The notes: generated by a model not told the origin, from the letters alone. A stretch of DNA of 41,808 nt from Gammaproteobacteria bacterium (GCA_009937605.1 JAACFG010000005.1:1-41808), one strand, 5' to 3'. Counted from the stretch's first letter, positions 18,042 through 27,057 are shown. A program made the numbers and translations.

Positions 18042-19187
18042 ATGATCATACGTTTGTCCCGCGCACTCCTCGTTCTTGTTTTCGTATTTACATCAAGCGC
18101 TTATGCCCAGTCATCCATGCCGGCCCCGGCTGCGCCGATCATCGGTGCCAAGAGTTACCTCGTGGTGGACGCGACGACCGGGAAGGAGTTGGCCTCGCTT
18201 GACCCCGATACACCGCTGGCACCAGCGAGCCTGACCAAGATCATGACAACCTATGTAGTCTTCTCCGCACTGAAGCAAGGCCAGATCAACCTCGAAGACG
18301 AAGTCACCATCTCCGAGAAAGCCTGGCGCATGCCTGGTTCACGCATGTTCGTTGAAGTCGGCAAGCGTGTGGCGATCGAGGACTTGTTGCTCGGAATGAT
18401 TGTTCAGTCCGGCAATGATGCGAGTGTCGCCCTGGCGGAACACATCGCTGGCACCGAAGGCGTATTTGCGGAGATGATGAACCAGTACGCGCAACAACTG
18501 GGGATGTATTCAAGTAATTTTCTGAACGCGACCGGCATGCCCGCCGAGGGCCATGTCACCACGGCTCGCGACCTGGCCACGCTGGCACGCGCTGTTATCG
18601 AAGAGTTCCCCGAATACTACCCCTGGCATGCGATTAAGGACTTCACTTTCAATGACATCAAGCAGGACAACCGCAACTCGCTATTGTGGCGTGATCCATC
18701 GGTCGATGGACTGAAGACCGGCCATACGGAAGATGCCGGGTATTGCCTCGTTTCCTCGGCATTGCGCGACAACATGCGTGTGATCTCTGTTGTCATGGGT
18801 ACTTCGAGCACCAAGGCGCGCACAGATGGAAGCCAGGCATTGCTCAATTATGCTTTCCGATTCTTCGAGACGCGATTGCTTTTCAAAGCAGGTGAAGAAA
18901 TCGCGACGACGCGTGTATGGAAGTCGGCGAATGAGACATCGCGGCTTGGCGTACTCGAAGACCTCTACATTACGGTACGCCGTGGCACATATGACCAACT
19001 CGAGTCGACACTCGACATCCCGGCAGTTGTCGAGGCGCCCGTGGCCGCCGGAGAGCCTGTTGCCGAACTCAAGGTCGCCTCTGGCGAGGATGTGATATTG
19101 AGCGCTCCGTTGCGCGCCCTCGACGACAATCCCGTGGGTTCGTTTTGGCAGCGCACAAAGGACAGCGTCAGCCTCTGGTTTGAGTAG
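18042..19187 (+). CDS. dacA: D-alanyl-D-alanine carboxypeptidase (PBP5/6 type)
   Basis: A low-molecular-mass PBP that removes the terminal D-Ala from pentapeptides and so limits cross-linking. It has 381 residues. Signal peptide residues 1-22 end SAYAQ. The active-site motifs are SLTK (S63, K66), SGN (123-125) and KTG (225-227). A beta-rich PBP5 C-terminal domain follows and the last residues, FWQRTKDSVSLWFE, form the amphipathic helix that anchors these enzymes to the inner membrane. A longer frame opens at 17847, but the ATG at 18042 starts the signal peptide. ybeD begins two bases after its stop. Confidence 0.96.
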   Translation: MIIRLSRALLVLVFVFTSSAYAQSSMPAPAAPIIGAKSYLVVDATTGKELASLDPDTPLAPASLTKIMTTYVVFSALKQGQINLEDEVTISEKAWRMPGSRMFVEVGKRVAIEDLLLGMIVQSGNDASVALAEHIAGTEGVFAEMMNQYAQQLGMYSSNFLNATGMPAEGHVTTARDLATLARAVIEEFPEYYPWHAIKDFTFNDIKQDNRNSLLWRDPSVDGLKTGHTEDAGYCLVSSALRDNMRVISVVMGTSSTKARTDGSQALLNYAFRFFETRLLFKAGEEIATTRVWKSANETSRLGVLEDLYITVRRGTYDQLESTLDIPAVVEAPVAAGEPVAELKVASGEDVILSAPLRALDDNPVGSFWQRTKDSVSLWFE

Positions 19188-19189
19188 TT

Positions 19190-19453
19190 ATGACTGAAGA
19201 ATCCGTTATCGAATTCCCCACCGAGTTTCCAATTAAGTTGATGGGTCGCAACACGCCGGAGTTTCCGGCGATTGCCCGTGCGGTCGTCGAGAAGCATGCT
19301 GGCGCGGTGAGCGACGATGCGGTGCAGACAGCCTCCAGCAGTAACGACCGCTTCGTCTCGGTCACGGTGACAATCACCGCAACGAGCCAGCAACAACTCG
19401 ACGCCATCTACCAGGACGCCACGGACCACGAAGACGTCCTGATGGCGTTGTGA
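19190..19453 (+). CDS. ybeD: YbeD-family (DUF493) small protein
   Basis: A cytoplasmic 87-residue protein of the DUF493/YbeD family, an ACT-like fold of unproven function conserved between dacA and lipB in gammaproteobacteria. It shows the family features IEFPTEFPIKLMGRN near the start, and FVSVTVTITATSQQQLDAIY followed by a short helix at the end. Its TGA overlaps the lipB GTG by four bases. A regulatory link to lipoylation has been supposed for the family because of this position, but is not established. Confidence 0.93.
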   Translation: MTEESVIEFPTEFPIKLMGRNTPEFPAIARAVVEKHAGAVSDDAVQTASSSNDRFVSVTVTITATSQQQLDAIYQDATDHEDVLMAL

Positions 19454-20067
19454 AGACTCGCTTTCGCGGTTGGCAGGACTACGTGCCGCTGTGGCACGAG
19501 ATGCGGGATTTCACAGATACGCGCAACGAAGACACTCCGGATGAAATCTGGTTTTGCGAACACCCGGGTGTTTTTACGCTCGGCCTGAACGCCGCCAAGG
19601 AACATCTGCTAGCGCCAGGCGACATTCCGGTCGTACAGATCGATCGCGGCGGGCAGGTTACGTTTCACGGGCCGGGCCAGTTAATGATCTACCCGTTGAT
19701 CGACATCCGCCGTGCCAACATAGGCGTGCGCCGTCTTGTCACGGCACTTGAGCAGAGCGTGGTCGACCTTGCCGCCGAGTATGACGTCACTGCAGCGGCT
19801 CGAGCCGATGCGCCTGGCGTCTATGTTGATGGCAGGAAGCTGGCCAGCGTCGGACTCCGGATTCGCCGCGGTGCGAGCTTCCACGGCATGGCGCTAAATG
19901 TCGAAATAGACCTTGAGCCCTTCTCGCGCATCAACCCCTGCGGCTACGAAGAACTGGAAATGACCGACCTGCACCGACTGGGGGTCGCTCTGCAACTCGA
20001 GGAAACAGCGGAAAAAATAACGCCGCATTTCCTGCGACACCTGGCTATTCGCCCACCTCCGCAATAA
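19450..20067 (+). CDS. lipB: Octanoyl-[ACP]:protein octanoyltransferase
   Basis: LipB moves octanoate from acyl carrier protein to the lipoyl domains of dehydrogenases and of GcvH, the first step of lipoate synthesis. It has 205 residues. Signature DRGGQVTFHGPGQL is at 65-78. The catalytic dyad is K130 (DGRKLASVGLRI) and C164 (INPCGYEELEM). The start is GTG, coupled to the ybeD stop. lipA, which often follows, is absent: the next gene, murU, is convergent and overlaps the lipB 3' end by 23 bases. The GcvH protein encoded near 40.5 kb is one probable client. Confidence 0.97.
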   Translation: MKTRFRGWQDYVPLWHEMRDFTDTRNEDTPDEIWFCEHPGVFTLGLNAAKEHLLAPGDIPVVQIDRGGQVTFHGPGQLMIYPLIDIRRANIGVRRLVTALEQSVVDLAAEYDVTAAARADAPGVYVDGRKLASVGLRIRRGASFHGMALNVEIDLEPFSRINPCGYEELEMTDLHRLGVALQLEETAEKITPHFLRHLAIRPPPQ

Positions 20068-20707
20068 GCGCTGCCAGTCGTTCCGGGGTTCCTGCATCCG
20101 CCCAGAGTCCCTCATAGAGTGAACCTGACAATTGACCACGATCGGCCGCCTCGCGCAGCATCGGCGCGATAGAAAATCGCCCGGCTTCGCAGCTATCGAA
20201 AAATTCAGGCCGGTAAACTGCGACACCGCTGAACGTGTAGGCGGCATCCGTTCCGTTGCGGATGAGTCCCGCCTCGATATTGAAATCGCCGTTATCCCGA
20301 TAGCCCGGCGTTGGCACCATCACAAGATGCCCGACACATTCGTCACCAAGTGTCACATCGGGTATCGGCATAGCCGTGTAGATGTCGGCGTTCACCACGA
20401 GGAACGGCTCGTCGCCGAGCAGCGGTAACGCCTTATGAACGCCGCCGCCGGTTTCGAGAATATCGTCGCCTTCCTGGCTGTAGAGAACTTCGAGTCCGTA
20501 CTGCGCTCCCGAGCCCACGCGCTCGGCGATCCTGTCACCCAGCCAGCCAAGATTAATCACGACGGTTTCAATGCCGGCAGACCTCACGCTGTCGAGATGA
20601 CGTTCGAGCAGACTCTGTCCGCCAACTTCTATCAGCGGCTTGGGCGTTTCGTCCGTCACTGGCCGCAGGCGCTCGCCGCGGCCGGCCGCCAGTATCATTG
20701 CCTTCAT
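20045..20707 (-). CDS. murU: N-acetylmuramate alpha-1-phosphate uridylyltransferase
   Basis: MurU makes UDP-MurNAc from UTP and MurNAc-1-phosphate in the recycling route that bypasses MurA, the fosfomycin target. It has 220 residues with a nucleotidyltransferase fold: LAAGRGERLRPVTDETPKPL at the N-terminus, VNADIYT (metal-binding Asp) and GLWADAGTPERLAAL at the end. It follows amgK, whose stop overlaps its start by four bases, the pairing known from Pseudomonas. Other sugar-phosphate nucleotidyltransferases share the fold; the amgK partner is what makes MurU the best name. Confidence 0.92.
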   Translation of the reverse strand: MKAMILAAGRGERLRPVTDETPKPLIEVGGQSLLERHLDSVRSAGIETVVINLGWLGDRIAERVGSGAQYGLEVLYSQEGDDILETGGGVHKALPLLGDEPFLVVNADIYTAMPIPDVTLGDECVGHLVMVPTPGYRDNGDFNIEAGLIRNGTDAAYTFSGVAVYRPEFFDSCEAGRFSIAPMLREAADRGQLSGSLYEGLWADAGTPERLAALIAEVGE

Positions 20708-21726
20708 GGTGTAGCCTTCAATCGTGGCAGAACGCGATCCTCGATCAGGCTGATCAGGAAACCGAGTTCCTCGTAGCGGCTGCCGAGATCGACGATGTAC
20801 GACAACGTGCGAGGAATATCGGCGAGGTAGCCGGGCTTGCCATCACGATGATTGAGCCGCGCGAAAATCCCGGCGGCTTTCAGATGCCGTTGCGCGCCCA
20901 TAAGTTCAAAGTAGCGCCGGAACTGCTCTTCGTCGATACGGTCGCGCGCCGCCGACTCGATGGCTTTGTAGAAGTCGAGCGCCCATTGCCAGACCTGCTC
21001 GGCCGGCCATTTCACGTAACAGTCCTTCAACAATGACGCCAGGTCATAGGTGAACGGACCCTCGACCGCATCCTGAAAATCGAGGATGCCCGGATTACCC
21101 TGGTCCGTCACCATCAGGTTGCGCGCATGATAATCACGATGCACGAACACCTGTGGCTGATCGAGTGCATTCGCCACGAGAACATCGCAGCAATCCTGCC
21201 ACTCGTGTTCCTCTTCCTCCGTTAGCGAAATTTCCAGGTGGGTGCCGCAGAGCCAGTCGTGAAACAGTGAGACTTCGAAGCGCAGCAGCTCATCATCGTA
21301 CGGGGGCAACAGGCCCTGGTATGCGGTGCCCCGACGCTGCATCGTCGAAAGAGCTGTCAGGGCATCGCTGTACAACGCCGGCGCGGTGGACGCGTCGCGT
21401 TGTAGTTCTTCCAGGTACTGCCGCGAGCCGAGATCGCTGAGCAACAGGAACCCTTCCTCGAGGTTGGCCTCGATTATCCGCGGCGCATTGAGGTGCATCG
21501 CCTCGAGGTAGCCTGCAATCCGCACGAACGGCAAACAGTCTTCCTGCCCTGGCGGCGCGTCCATAACGATGAAACTACCCGGCCCTGACTGCATTCGAAA
21601 ATAGCGGCGAAAACTCGCATCGGCGGACGCTGGTACGGGTTCGCTGCCCGCAACGGCGTCAATACCGCTCGTCCAGGATTTCAGAGCGGCCAGGCGGGCG
21701 TCCGCCGGGATTGTGGAAGGGTCGAT
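20704..21726 (-). CDS. amgK: Anomeric MurNAc/GlcNAc kinase AmgK, apparent ATC start
   Basis: AmgK phosphorylates MurNAc at C1 for MurU. It has the aminoglycoside-phosphotransferase fold with catalytic loop HRDYHARN (about 196-203) and metal loop LDFQDA (from about 215). The first ATG in frame, 21594, would give 296 residues and lose the family N-terminus. The frame stays open upstream to a TAG at 21763-21765 and encodes DARLAALKSW and PASADASFRRYFR, the conserved start of this family, yet contains no ATG, GTG or TTG. The only candidate with a ribosome site is ATC at 21726, with GGAGA six bases upstream, giving 340 residues, a normal length. A sequencing error at the start codon is the main alternative. 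Confidence 0.9.
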   Translation of the reverse strand: MDPSTIPADARLAALKSWTSGIDAVAGSEPVPASADASFRRYFRMQSGPGSFIVMDAPPGQEDCLPFVRIAGYLEAMHLNAPRIIEANLEEGFLLLSDLGSRQYLEELQRDASTAPALYSDALTALSTMQRRGTAYQGLLPPYDDELLRFEVSLFHDWLCGTHLEISLTEEEEHEWQDCCDVLVANALDQPQVFVHRDYHARNLMVTDQGNPGILDFQDAVEGPFTYDLASLLKDCYVKWPAEQVWQWALDFYKAIESAARDRIDEEQFRRYFELMGAQRHLKAAGIFARLNHRDGKPGYLADIPRTLSYIVDLGSRYEELGFLISLIEDRVLPRLKATP

Positions 21727-21737
21727 TACAGCTCTCC
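21724..21737 (-). promoter_or_regulatory. Shine-Dalgarno and ATC initiation codon of amgK
   Basis: GGAGA (complement of 21733-21737), six-base spacer GCTGTA, then ATC (complement of 21724-21726) in frame with AmgK. The spacing is ideal. AUC and AUU starts are rare but real: infC and pcnB of Escherichia coli use AUU and initiate weakly, infC under IF3 control. Confidence 0.55.
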
Positions 21738-21789
21738 GTAACGCGTTGAAGCACCTCGAAAACTATGCGAAGGTAACAAATACCAATGC

Positions 21790-24042
21790 TTGATAACATC
21801 CCGTTCACGCAAGTCCCGGCCCAAACCTGACCGGACCAACGTTTTGTCTGCTAAACCACTGATCCTAGCCTGCACACTGCTGGTCGTGACACATGCGCAC
21901 GGCGAGGATGAGTTGTCGTGTGGCGTTTCGCTCGGGCGACCGCTGGCGATCGACTCGCCATTGCGCGCTGTCGTACTGGATGATCCGGAGACAATCCAGC
22001 TGGAAGCGGGCCAGTTCGAGGCGCAGATGGGCGATAGCCCGACTGCGAGCATGAGCGGCGGCGTCCTGCTTCGGCGGGACGACAAAATCGCCGGTGCTGA
22101 CTCGGCACACTATGACCCGGAGCAGCGCGCGCTGTTTCTGCAGGGTGGCGTTCGTTACGAGGATCCGGGCACGCAGATCGTGAGCCGCTCAGCCGAGTTC
22201 GGCTACGACATGGGGCGCATTCGCTTCGATGGCGCCGAGTTCTCACTGGGGAGCAACAATTCTCGTGGCGCCGCTGACTTACTCGAGATTAACCAGGACG
22301 GCACGCTTACTCTCGGCGGCGTGGAGTACACGACCTGCCCGCCGGACTCGGAAGACTGGCTAATCGAAGGCAAGTCAATCACGCTTGATACAAACTCGGG
22401 TGTCGGCACCGCCAAGGGAATGAAACTGCGGTTCAAGGGCGTACCGATTCTTTACCTTCCTCACATGTCATTCCCGATCAGTGATGCACGCAAATCCGGC
22501 TTCCTGACACCGGAGATAGGCAGCTCAGCACGTAGCGGCAATGAGATTCGGGTGCCCTACTACTGGAATATCGCGCCGAACTACGATGCAACGATCACGC
22601 CACGCTGGCTCACCGACCGAGGCTTGCAGCACGCCGGCGAGTTTCGCTACCTGACCCGGCGCAATGAAGGCAGGATTGCGGCCGATTACCTGCGCGATGA
22701 TCAGATACTCAATATTTCGCGTAGCCAGATCCGGTACAACCATCGGACACTGTTCGATAATGGTTGGCGCAATCGCATCGAGTACCGCGACGTGTCCGAC
22801 AGCCAGTACTTCGAGGATCTTGGCGGCAGCTTGAGTGCCACCAGCATTTCAAATCTCGATCGCCATGTGAGCTTTGACTACTACTCACGGCACCTCTCGT
22901 TCTTTGCCCAGGTGCAGGACTTCCAGACAATCGATGACGCCATCCTGCCTGAGGACCAGCCCTATCAGCGTGTGCCACAGTTCTTGCTAAACGCAGATTG
23001 GCCTGTGTCAATTCTTGATCTGGGCCTTGACCTCGATGTCGTTAATTTTGATCGCGACACGGGTGTTACAGGTTGGCGCTTTAACGCAGCGCCGTCGATC
23101 GAGATTCCGCTAACCAGGCCGGGCATGTTTTTCACCCCGGCGGTTTCCTTCGACTACACACGATACGCCCTGTCAGATACCGCGCCCGGAGAAGAAACCG
23201 AACTAACGCGCAGCGTTCCGATAACGAGCGTTGATACAGGCATGATCCTCGAACGCGCCATGACCGGTTCGCGTCGCATCCAGACCATCGAAGCCCGCCT
23301 GCTGTACGTCAATATCCCTTTCCGTGACCAGGACGACCTGCCGGTCTTCGATACGATCACGCCCGACTTCAACTTCGTGCAGTTGTTCCGCAAGAACCGC
23401 TTCCTGGGAATTGATCGAATCGGTGACACAGAGCAATTAAGTTTCGGTCTGACAACGCGCGTACTGGACCTCGGAACCGGTCGCGAACTTGTGACCGCGA
23501 CGATTGGCCAGACGCGATATTTCGGCGACCGCAACGTCACCTTGCCCGGTGTACCTGTATCCACACTCGAAAGTTCTGATTACATCGCGGAACTTCGTTT
23601 TCTCTTGTGGAAGAATTTTAATTTCGGGTTTGGACATCAGTGGGGCACCGGCGACGCCGGCACGGCGAGATCCGAAGCACGTTTTCAGTACAAACCCGCC
23701 AACAACAAGATTCTGAATCTCGCGTATCGCTACCGGCGCGGTTCCCTGGAACAAGGCGATGTTTCAATGCTTTGGCCTATAAGCAAGAACTGGAATTTTG
23801 TCGGCCACTACAACTACTCTTTCCGCGATCAGGAGGCGCTCGAGCAGTTGTACGGCCTTGAATATGAGAGCTGTTGCTGGGGCTTTCGCCTCGTCACCCG
23901 GCGCTTCATTTCCACGCGTGACGGAACTCTGGATACCTCTATAGGTCTGCAATTTGTACTCAAGGGAATGACGAGCGTTGGCACGGCAGCTGACAAAATG
24001 CTCGAACGTGGTATTCTTGGCTATTCCGCAGATCTCCGGTAG
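21790..24042 (+). CDS. lptD: LPS-assembly protein LptD
   Basis: LptD is the outer-membrane barrel that inserts lipopolysaccharide into the outer leaflet together with LptE. It has up to 750 residues: signal peptide around 20-38, the periplasmic OstA/jellyroll domain to about residue 220, then a 26-strand barrel. The disulphide cysteines are present: Cys44 (ELSCG), the Cys of YTTCPPDSE and the CC pair near 695 (YESCCWGF). The start is unclear: there is no in-frame ATG, TTG at 21790 gives a long basic n-region, and TTG at 21844 would give a short signal peptide (LSAKPLILAC). An out-of-frame ATG at 21786 opens a 14-residue peptide that ends at 21830. surA follows after six bases. Confidence 0.95.
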   Translation: MITSRSRKSRPKPDRTNVLSAKPLILACTLLVVTHAHGEDELSCGVSLGRPLAIDSPLRAVVLDDPETIQLEAGQFEAQMGDSPTASMSGGVLLRRDDKIAGADSAHYDPEQRALFLQGGVRYEDPGTQIVSRSAEFGYDMGRIRFDGAEFSLGSNNSRGAADLLEINQDGTLTLGGVEYTTCPPDSEDWLIEGKSITLDTNSGVGTAKGMKLRFKGVPILYLPHMSFPISDARKSGFLTPEIGSSARSGNEIRVPYYWNIAPNYDATITPRWLTDRGLQHAGEFRYLTRRNEGRIAADYLRDDQILNISRSQIRYNHRTLFDNGWRNRIEYRDVSDSQYFEDLGGSLSATSISNLDRHVSFDYYSRHLSFFAQVQDFQTIDDAILPEDQPYQRVPQFLLNADWPVSILDLGLDLDVVNFDRDTGVTGWRFNAAPSIEIPLTRPGMFFTPAVSFDYTRYALSDTAPGEETELTRSVPITSVDTGMILERAMTGSRRIQTIEARLLYVNIPFRDQDDLPVFDTITPDFNFVQLFRKNRFLGIDRIGDTEQLSFGLTTRVLDLGTGRELVTATIGQTRYFGDRNVTLPGVPVSTLESSDYIAELRFLLWKNFNFGFGHQWGTGDAGTARSEARFQYKPANNKILNLAYRYRRGSLEQGDVSMLWPISKNWNFVGHYNYSFRDQEALEQLYGLEYESCCWGFRLVTRRFISTRDGTLDTSIGLQFVLKGMTSVGTAADKMLERGILGYSADLR

Positions 24043-24048
24043 TAAAAC

Positions 24049-25347
24049 TTGTTAAAATTCAATACCTTATGCGCCGTCGTTGTGATAATGGTCGCGCCCG
24101 CCACCGCCGCTGACGAACTCTCCGAGACGGGCGAGTTCCTCGATGGCGTCGCCGCCATTGTCAACGAGGGCGTCGTCCTCAAGAGCCAGCTCACGTCCCA
24201 GATCGACACCATCAACGTGCGTGCAGCCGAGCAGAATATGCAGTTGCCTCCGCCTGACATTCTGGAGGAACAGATCCTGGAACGCTTGATCATGGCGGAA
24301 ATCCAGTTGCAGCGTGCCGACCGAATCGGCCTCGAGATTTCGGACGAGATGCTCAATCGGCAAATTGCGTCAATTGCGCAAGGCAACAATATCCCTTTCG
24401 AAGAAATGCCCCGATTGCTGGCGCAGGATGGAATCGACTACGCGGAGTTCCGGCGATCGCTCCGTGAAGAAATCACGATTGAGCAATTGCGACGTATCGA
24501 AGTTGGCCAAAGCATCAACGTATCCGAACGCGAAATCGAACAATGCATTGCTGATCTGGAAGGCAATGTCGTCGCCAATTCGGAATACGAGCTTTCACAC
24601 ATACTTTTAGCGATGCCCGAAGCGGCCAGTTCTGAGGAGGTCGCTGAGACACAAGCATTGGCCAACCAGATTTACGCGCAACTCGAAAACGGCGCGGATT
24701 TCCGACAACTCGCCGCCCGTTATTCGGCCGGTCCGACGGCTCTCGAAGGCGGATCGCTTGGCTGGTTGGATGGTCAACAGGTACCGACCTTGTTCGCTGA
24801 GGTGCTGCAGGACATGGCAGCCGGTGATGTCGCGCCCCCAATTCGCGCCGCGAGCAGCTTTCATATTGTCAGGGTCGACAATTTGCGCAGCGCAGTTGAG
24901 CGTAGCGAGGTCAACCAGGCCAAGGTGCGCCATATCCTGATCATGCCCGACGAGATCATTGACGATGCCACCGCAAAACAACGGCTTGAAGAATCGCTCG
25001 AAAAGATTCGCGCTGGCGAAGATTTCGGAGAGCAGGCCAAGTTGCTGTCGGATGACCCGGGCACGGCGAATCTCGGGGGTGAACTCGGCTGGGCAGGTCC
25101 TGGTACCTACGCGCCAGAGTTCGAGCAGACAATTGCGAGCAGCGAGCTTGGCGTCGTATCGGAGCCTTTCCGTACGCAGTTTGGCTGGCACATTCTCGAA
25201 GTCCAGGAACGTCGCGTGTACGACAACACCGAAGACCTGAAGGAACGCAACTGTGATCTCCGGATCCGTAACGGCAAGATGGAAGAGGAATCGCAGCTGT
25301 GGATGCAGCGCCTGCGCGATGAGGCTTTCGTCCAGACTCGCATCTAG
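24049..25347 (+). CDS. surA: Periplasmic chaperone / peptidyl-prolyl isomerase SurA
   Basis: SurA escorts outer-membrane proteins, LptD among them, to the BAM complex. It has 432 residues: signal peptide to about residue 20 (APATAA), the N-terminal chaperone domain beginning LDGVAAIVNEGVVLKSQL, and two parvulin domains, from about 180 (YELSHILLAMPE) and about 290 (VRHILIMPDE), each ending with the FG/FH-type strand (SSFHIVRV, FGWHILEVQERR). A stop codon lies two codons upstream in frame, so the start must be TTG at 24049 unless the signal peptide is lost; the ribosome site is weak. It is co-transcribed with lptD and pdxA. Confidence 0.96.
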   Translation: MLKFNTLCAVVVIMVAPATAADELSETGEFLDGVAAIVNEGVVLKSQLTSQIDTINVRAAEQNMQLPPPDILEEQILERLIMAEIQLQRADRIGLEISDEMLNRQIASIAQGNNIPFEEMPRLLAQDGIDYAEFRRSLREEITIEQLRRIEVGQSINVSEREIEQCIADLEGNVVANSEYELSHILLAMPEAASSEEVAETQALANQIYAQLENGADFRQLAARYSAGPTALEGGSLGWLDGQQVPTLFAEVLQDMAAGDVAPPIRAASSFHIVRVDNLRSAVERSEVNQAKVRHILIMPDEIIDDATAKQRLEESLEKIRAGEDFGEQAKLLSDDPGTANLGGELGWAGPGTYAPEFEQTIASSELGVVSEPFRTQFGWHILEVQERRVYDNTEDLKERNCDLRIRNGKMEEESQLWMQRLRDEAFVQTRI

Positions 25348-25361
25348 AGACGCATGCGGGT

Positions 25362-26270
25362 GTGAACTTAAGTAAGCCACTCGTAGTGACAGCCGGCGAG
25401 CCTGCCGGTATCGGCCCCGAGCTCTGCAACGCGCTCGCCGACAGCCCATTTGCCAATGATGTAGTCATTGTTGGTGATCGACGCCAGATCGACAATCGCT
25501 TGCGCATTATCGACACACCCTTTCCTGCCGCCGTCACGCCGGGAAATCCAAGCTCAGCCAATGCGGCCACTTTGCTTGAGGGACTGAGTGCCGCGGCCAC
25601 CGGGTGTGCAAATGGTGAATTCGCCGGCATGGTGACCGCACCGCTCGCGAAGAGTGTGATTGCCGGCAGCGGCGTCCGGTTTGTCGGGCACACCGAGTAC
25701 CTTGCGGCAGCGACCGGTGCGCCACTTCCCGTCATGATGCTGGTCGCCGGCGACCTGCGCGTCGCCCTGGCCAGCACGCACATGCCATTGCGCGAGGTGG
25801 CTGACTACCTGACCCCGCAGCATCTGCAACAAGTACTGCATGTCCTGCACGCAGACCTTAGGGATAAATTCGGAATCGCGTCGCCGGAGATCGTCGTGTG
25901 CGGACTCAATCCTCACGCCGGTGAAGACGGCCACCTGGGTAGCGAGGAGACCGACTTCATTGCACCAACCGTCGACCAGATGCGTCGACAAGGGCTTAAC
26001 GTGCGTGGCCCACTGCCGGCCGACACGGCGTTTACGCCGGTAGCCGGTCACAAGGATGCCGTGCTCGCAATGTATCACGACCAGGGCTTGCCGGTGCTCA
26101 AGTACGCCGGCTTTGGCCGGGCCGTGAATGTGACGCTGGGCCTGCCAATCATCAGGACCTCCGTCGACCACGGTACGGCATTCGATATTGCGGGCCAGGG
26201 AAAAGCAGATGCCGGCAGCCTGCTCGCCGCCGTTGAGTTGGCGAGGACCATGGCTCTTCGGAGTATCTGA
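25362..26270 (+). CDS. pdxA: 4-hydroxythreonine-4-phosphate dehydrogenase
   Basis: PdxA oxidises 4-phosphohydroxy-L-threonine in the DXP-dependent pyridoxal phosphate pathway, using NAD(P) and a divalent metal. It has 302 residues, slightly shorter than the E. coli enzyme (about 329). The N-terminal TAGEPAGIGPEL is diagnostic; metal ligands are in VGHTEYLAA, GLNPHAGEDGH and MYHDQGLPVLK, and the C-terminal DHGTAFDIAGQGKAD is complete. The start is GTG at 25362, 14 bases after surA. The PLP-dependent GcvP subunits in this window are users of the cofactor. Confidence 0.97.
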   Translation: MNLSKPLVVTAGEPAGIGPELCNALADSPFANDVVIVGDRRQIDNRLRIIDTPFPAAVTPGNPSSANAATLLEGLSAAATGCANGEFAGMVTAPLAKSVIAGSGVRFVGHTEYLAAATGAPLPVMMLVAGDLRVALASTHMPLREVADYLTPQHLQQVLHVLHADLRDKFGIASPEIVVCGLNPHAGEDGHLGSEETDFIAPTVDQMRRQGLNVRGPLPADTAFTPVAGHKDAVLAMYHDQGLPVLKYAGFGRAVNVTLGLPIIRTSVDHGTAFDIAGQGKADAGSLLAAVELARTMALRSI

Positions 26271-26271
26271 G

Positions 26272-27057
26272 ATGACTTCCCGGCACAGAGCCCGCAAACG
26301 CTTTGGGCAGCATTTCCTGTCCGACCCCGGCGTTATAGATGCGATCATTCGGGCGGTGCATCCGACCCGTGACGATGTCATCGTGGAAATCGGCCCCGGC
26401 CAGGGCGCAATAACGGACGCGCTTGCCCGCAGCGCCGGTCACCTTCATGCTGTTGAACTCGATCGCGACCTGGCCGCAGGATTACGCCACCAATACGATG
26501 GCAATCCCAATGTTACGGTGCACGAAGCCGACGCACTCCAGTTCGACTTTGCCTCCCTGGGCGACCGCATACGCGTCGTCGGCAACCTGCCTTACAACAT
26601 TTCCACGCCGTTGCTGTTTCACCTGCTCAAGTTTCGTGAACAGATTCTCGATATGCACTTCATGCTGCAAAAAGAAGTCGTCGACCGCATGGCCGCCGGA
26701 CCGGGAAGCAAAACGTACGGACGCCTTGGGATCATGCTCGGCTGCTACTTGAACATCGAGCGTTTGTTCGACGTACCACCGGATGCGTTCGATCCGCCCC
26801 CGGAGGTGACGTCGGCCGTCGTCCGCCTGGACCCGTTGCCTGCCGGCACATTCGACATAGAGGACAACGCCGGGTTCTCGACACTGGTTTCTACCGCGTT
26901 TATGCAACGCCGCAAAACGCTCCGTAATTCGTTGAAAAAACTCGTTGAGGGGCCTGATTTTGAAGCCGTGGGTATCGATGCAGGACAAAGACCGGAGCAG
27001 ATTTCGATCGCAGATTACGCCCGACTAAGCAATTACCTGCGACAAAAATCAGGCTAG
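26272..27057 (+). CDS. rsmA: 16S rRNA (A1518/A1519) dimethyltransferase
   Basis: RsmA (KsgA) dimethylates two adjacent adenines in the terminal hairpin of 16S rRNA late in 30S assembly; loss gives kasugamycin resistance. It has 261 residues with the motifs RKRFGQHFLSDPGVID, VEIGPGQGAITDAL (SAM binding) and the catalytic NLPYNIS. I chose the ATG at 26272, one base after the pdxA stop; the frame opens further upstream inside pdxA but adds unrelated sequence. Confidence 0.98.
   Translation: MTSRHRARKRFGQHFLSDPGVIDAIIRAVHPTRDDVIVEIGPGQGAITDALARSAGHLHAVELDRDLAAGLRHQYDGNPNVTVHEADALQFDFASLGDRIRVVGNLPYNISTPLLFHLLKFREQILDMHFMLQKEVVDRMAAGPGSKTYGRLGIMLGCYLNIERLFDVPPDAFDPPPEVTSAVVRLDPLPAGTFDIEDNAGFSTLVSTAFMQRRKTLRNSLKKLVEGPDFEAVGIDAGQRPEQISIADYARLSNYLRQKSG

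Noticed and set aside
24607-25449. A 280-codon minus-strand frame
   Set aside because: Antisense shadow of surA and the pdxA start; no motif.
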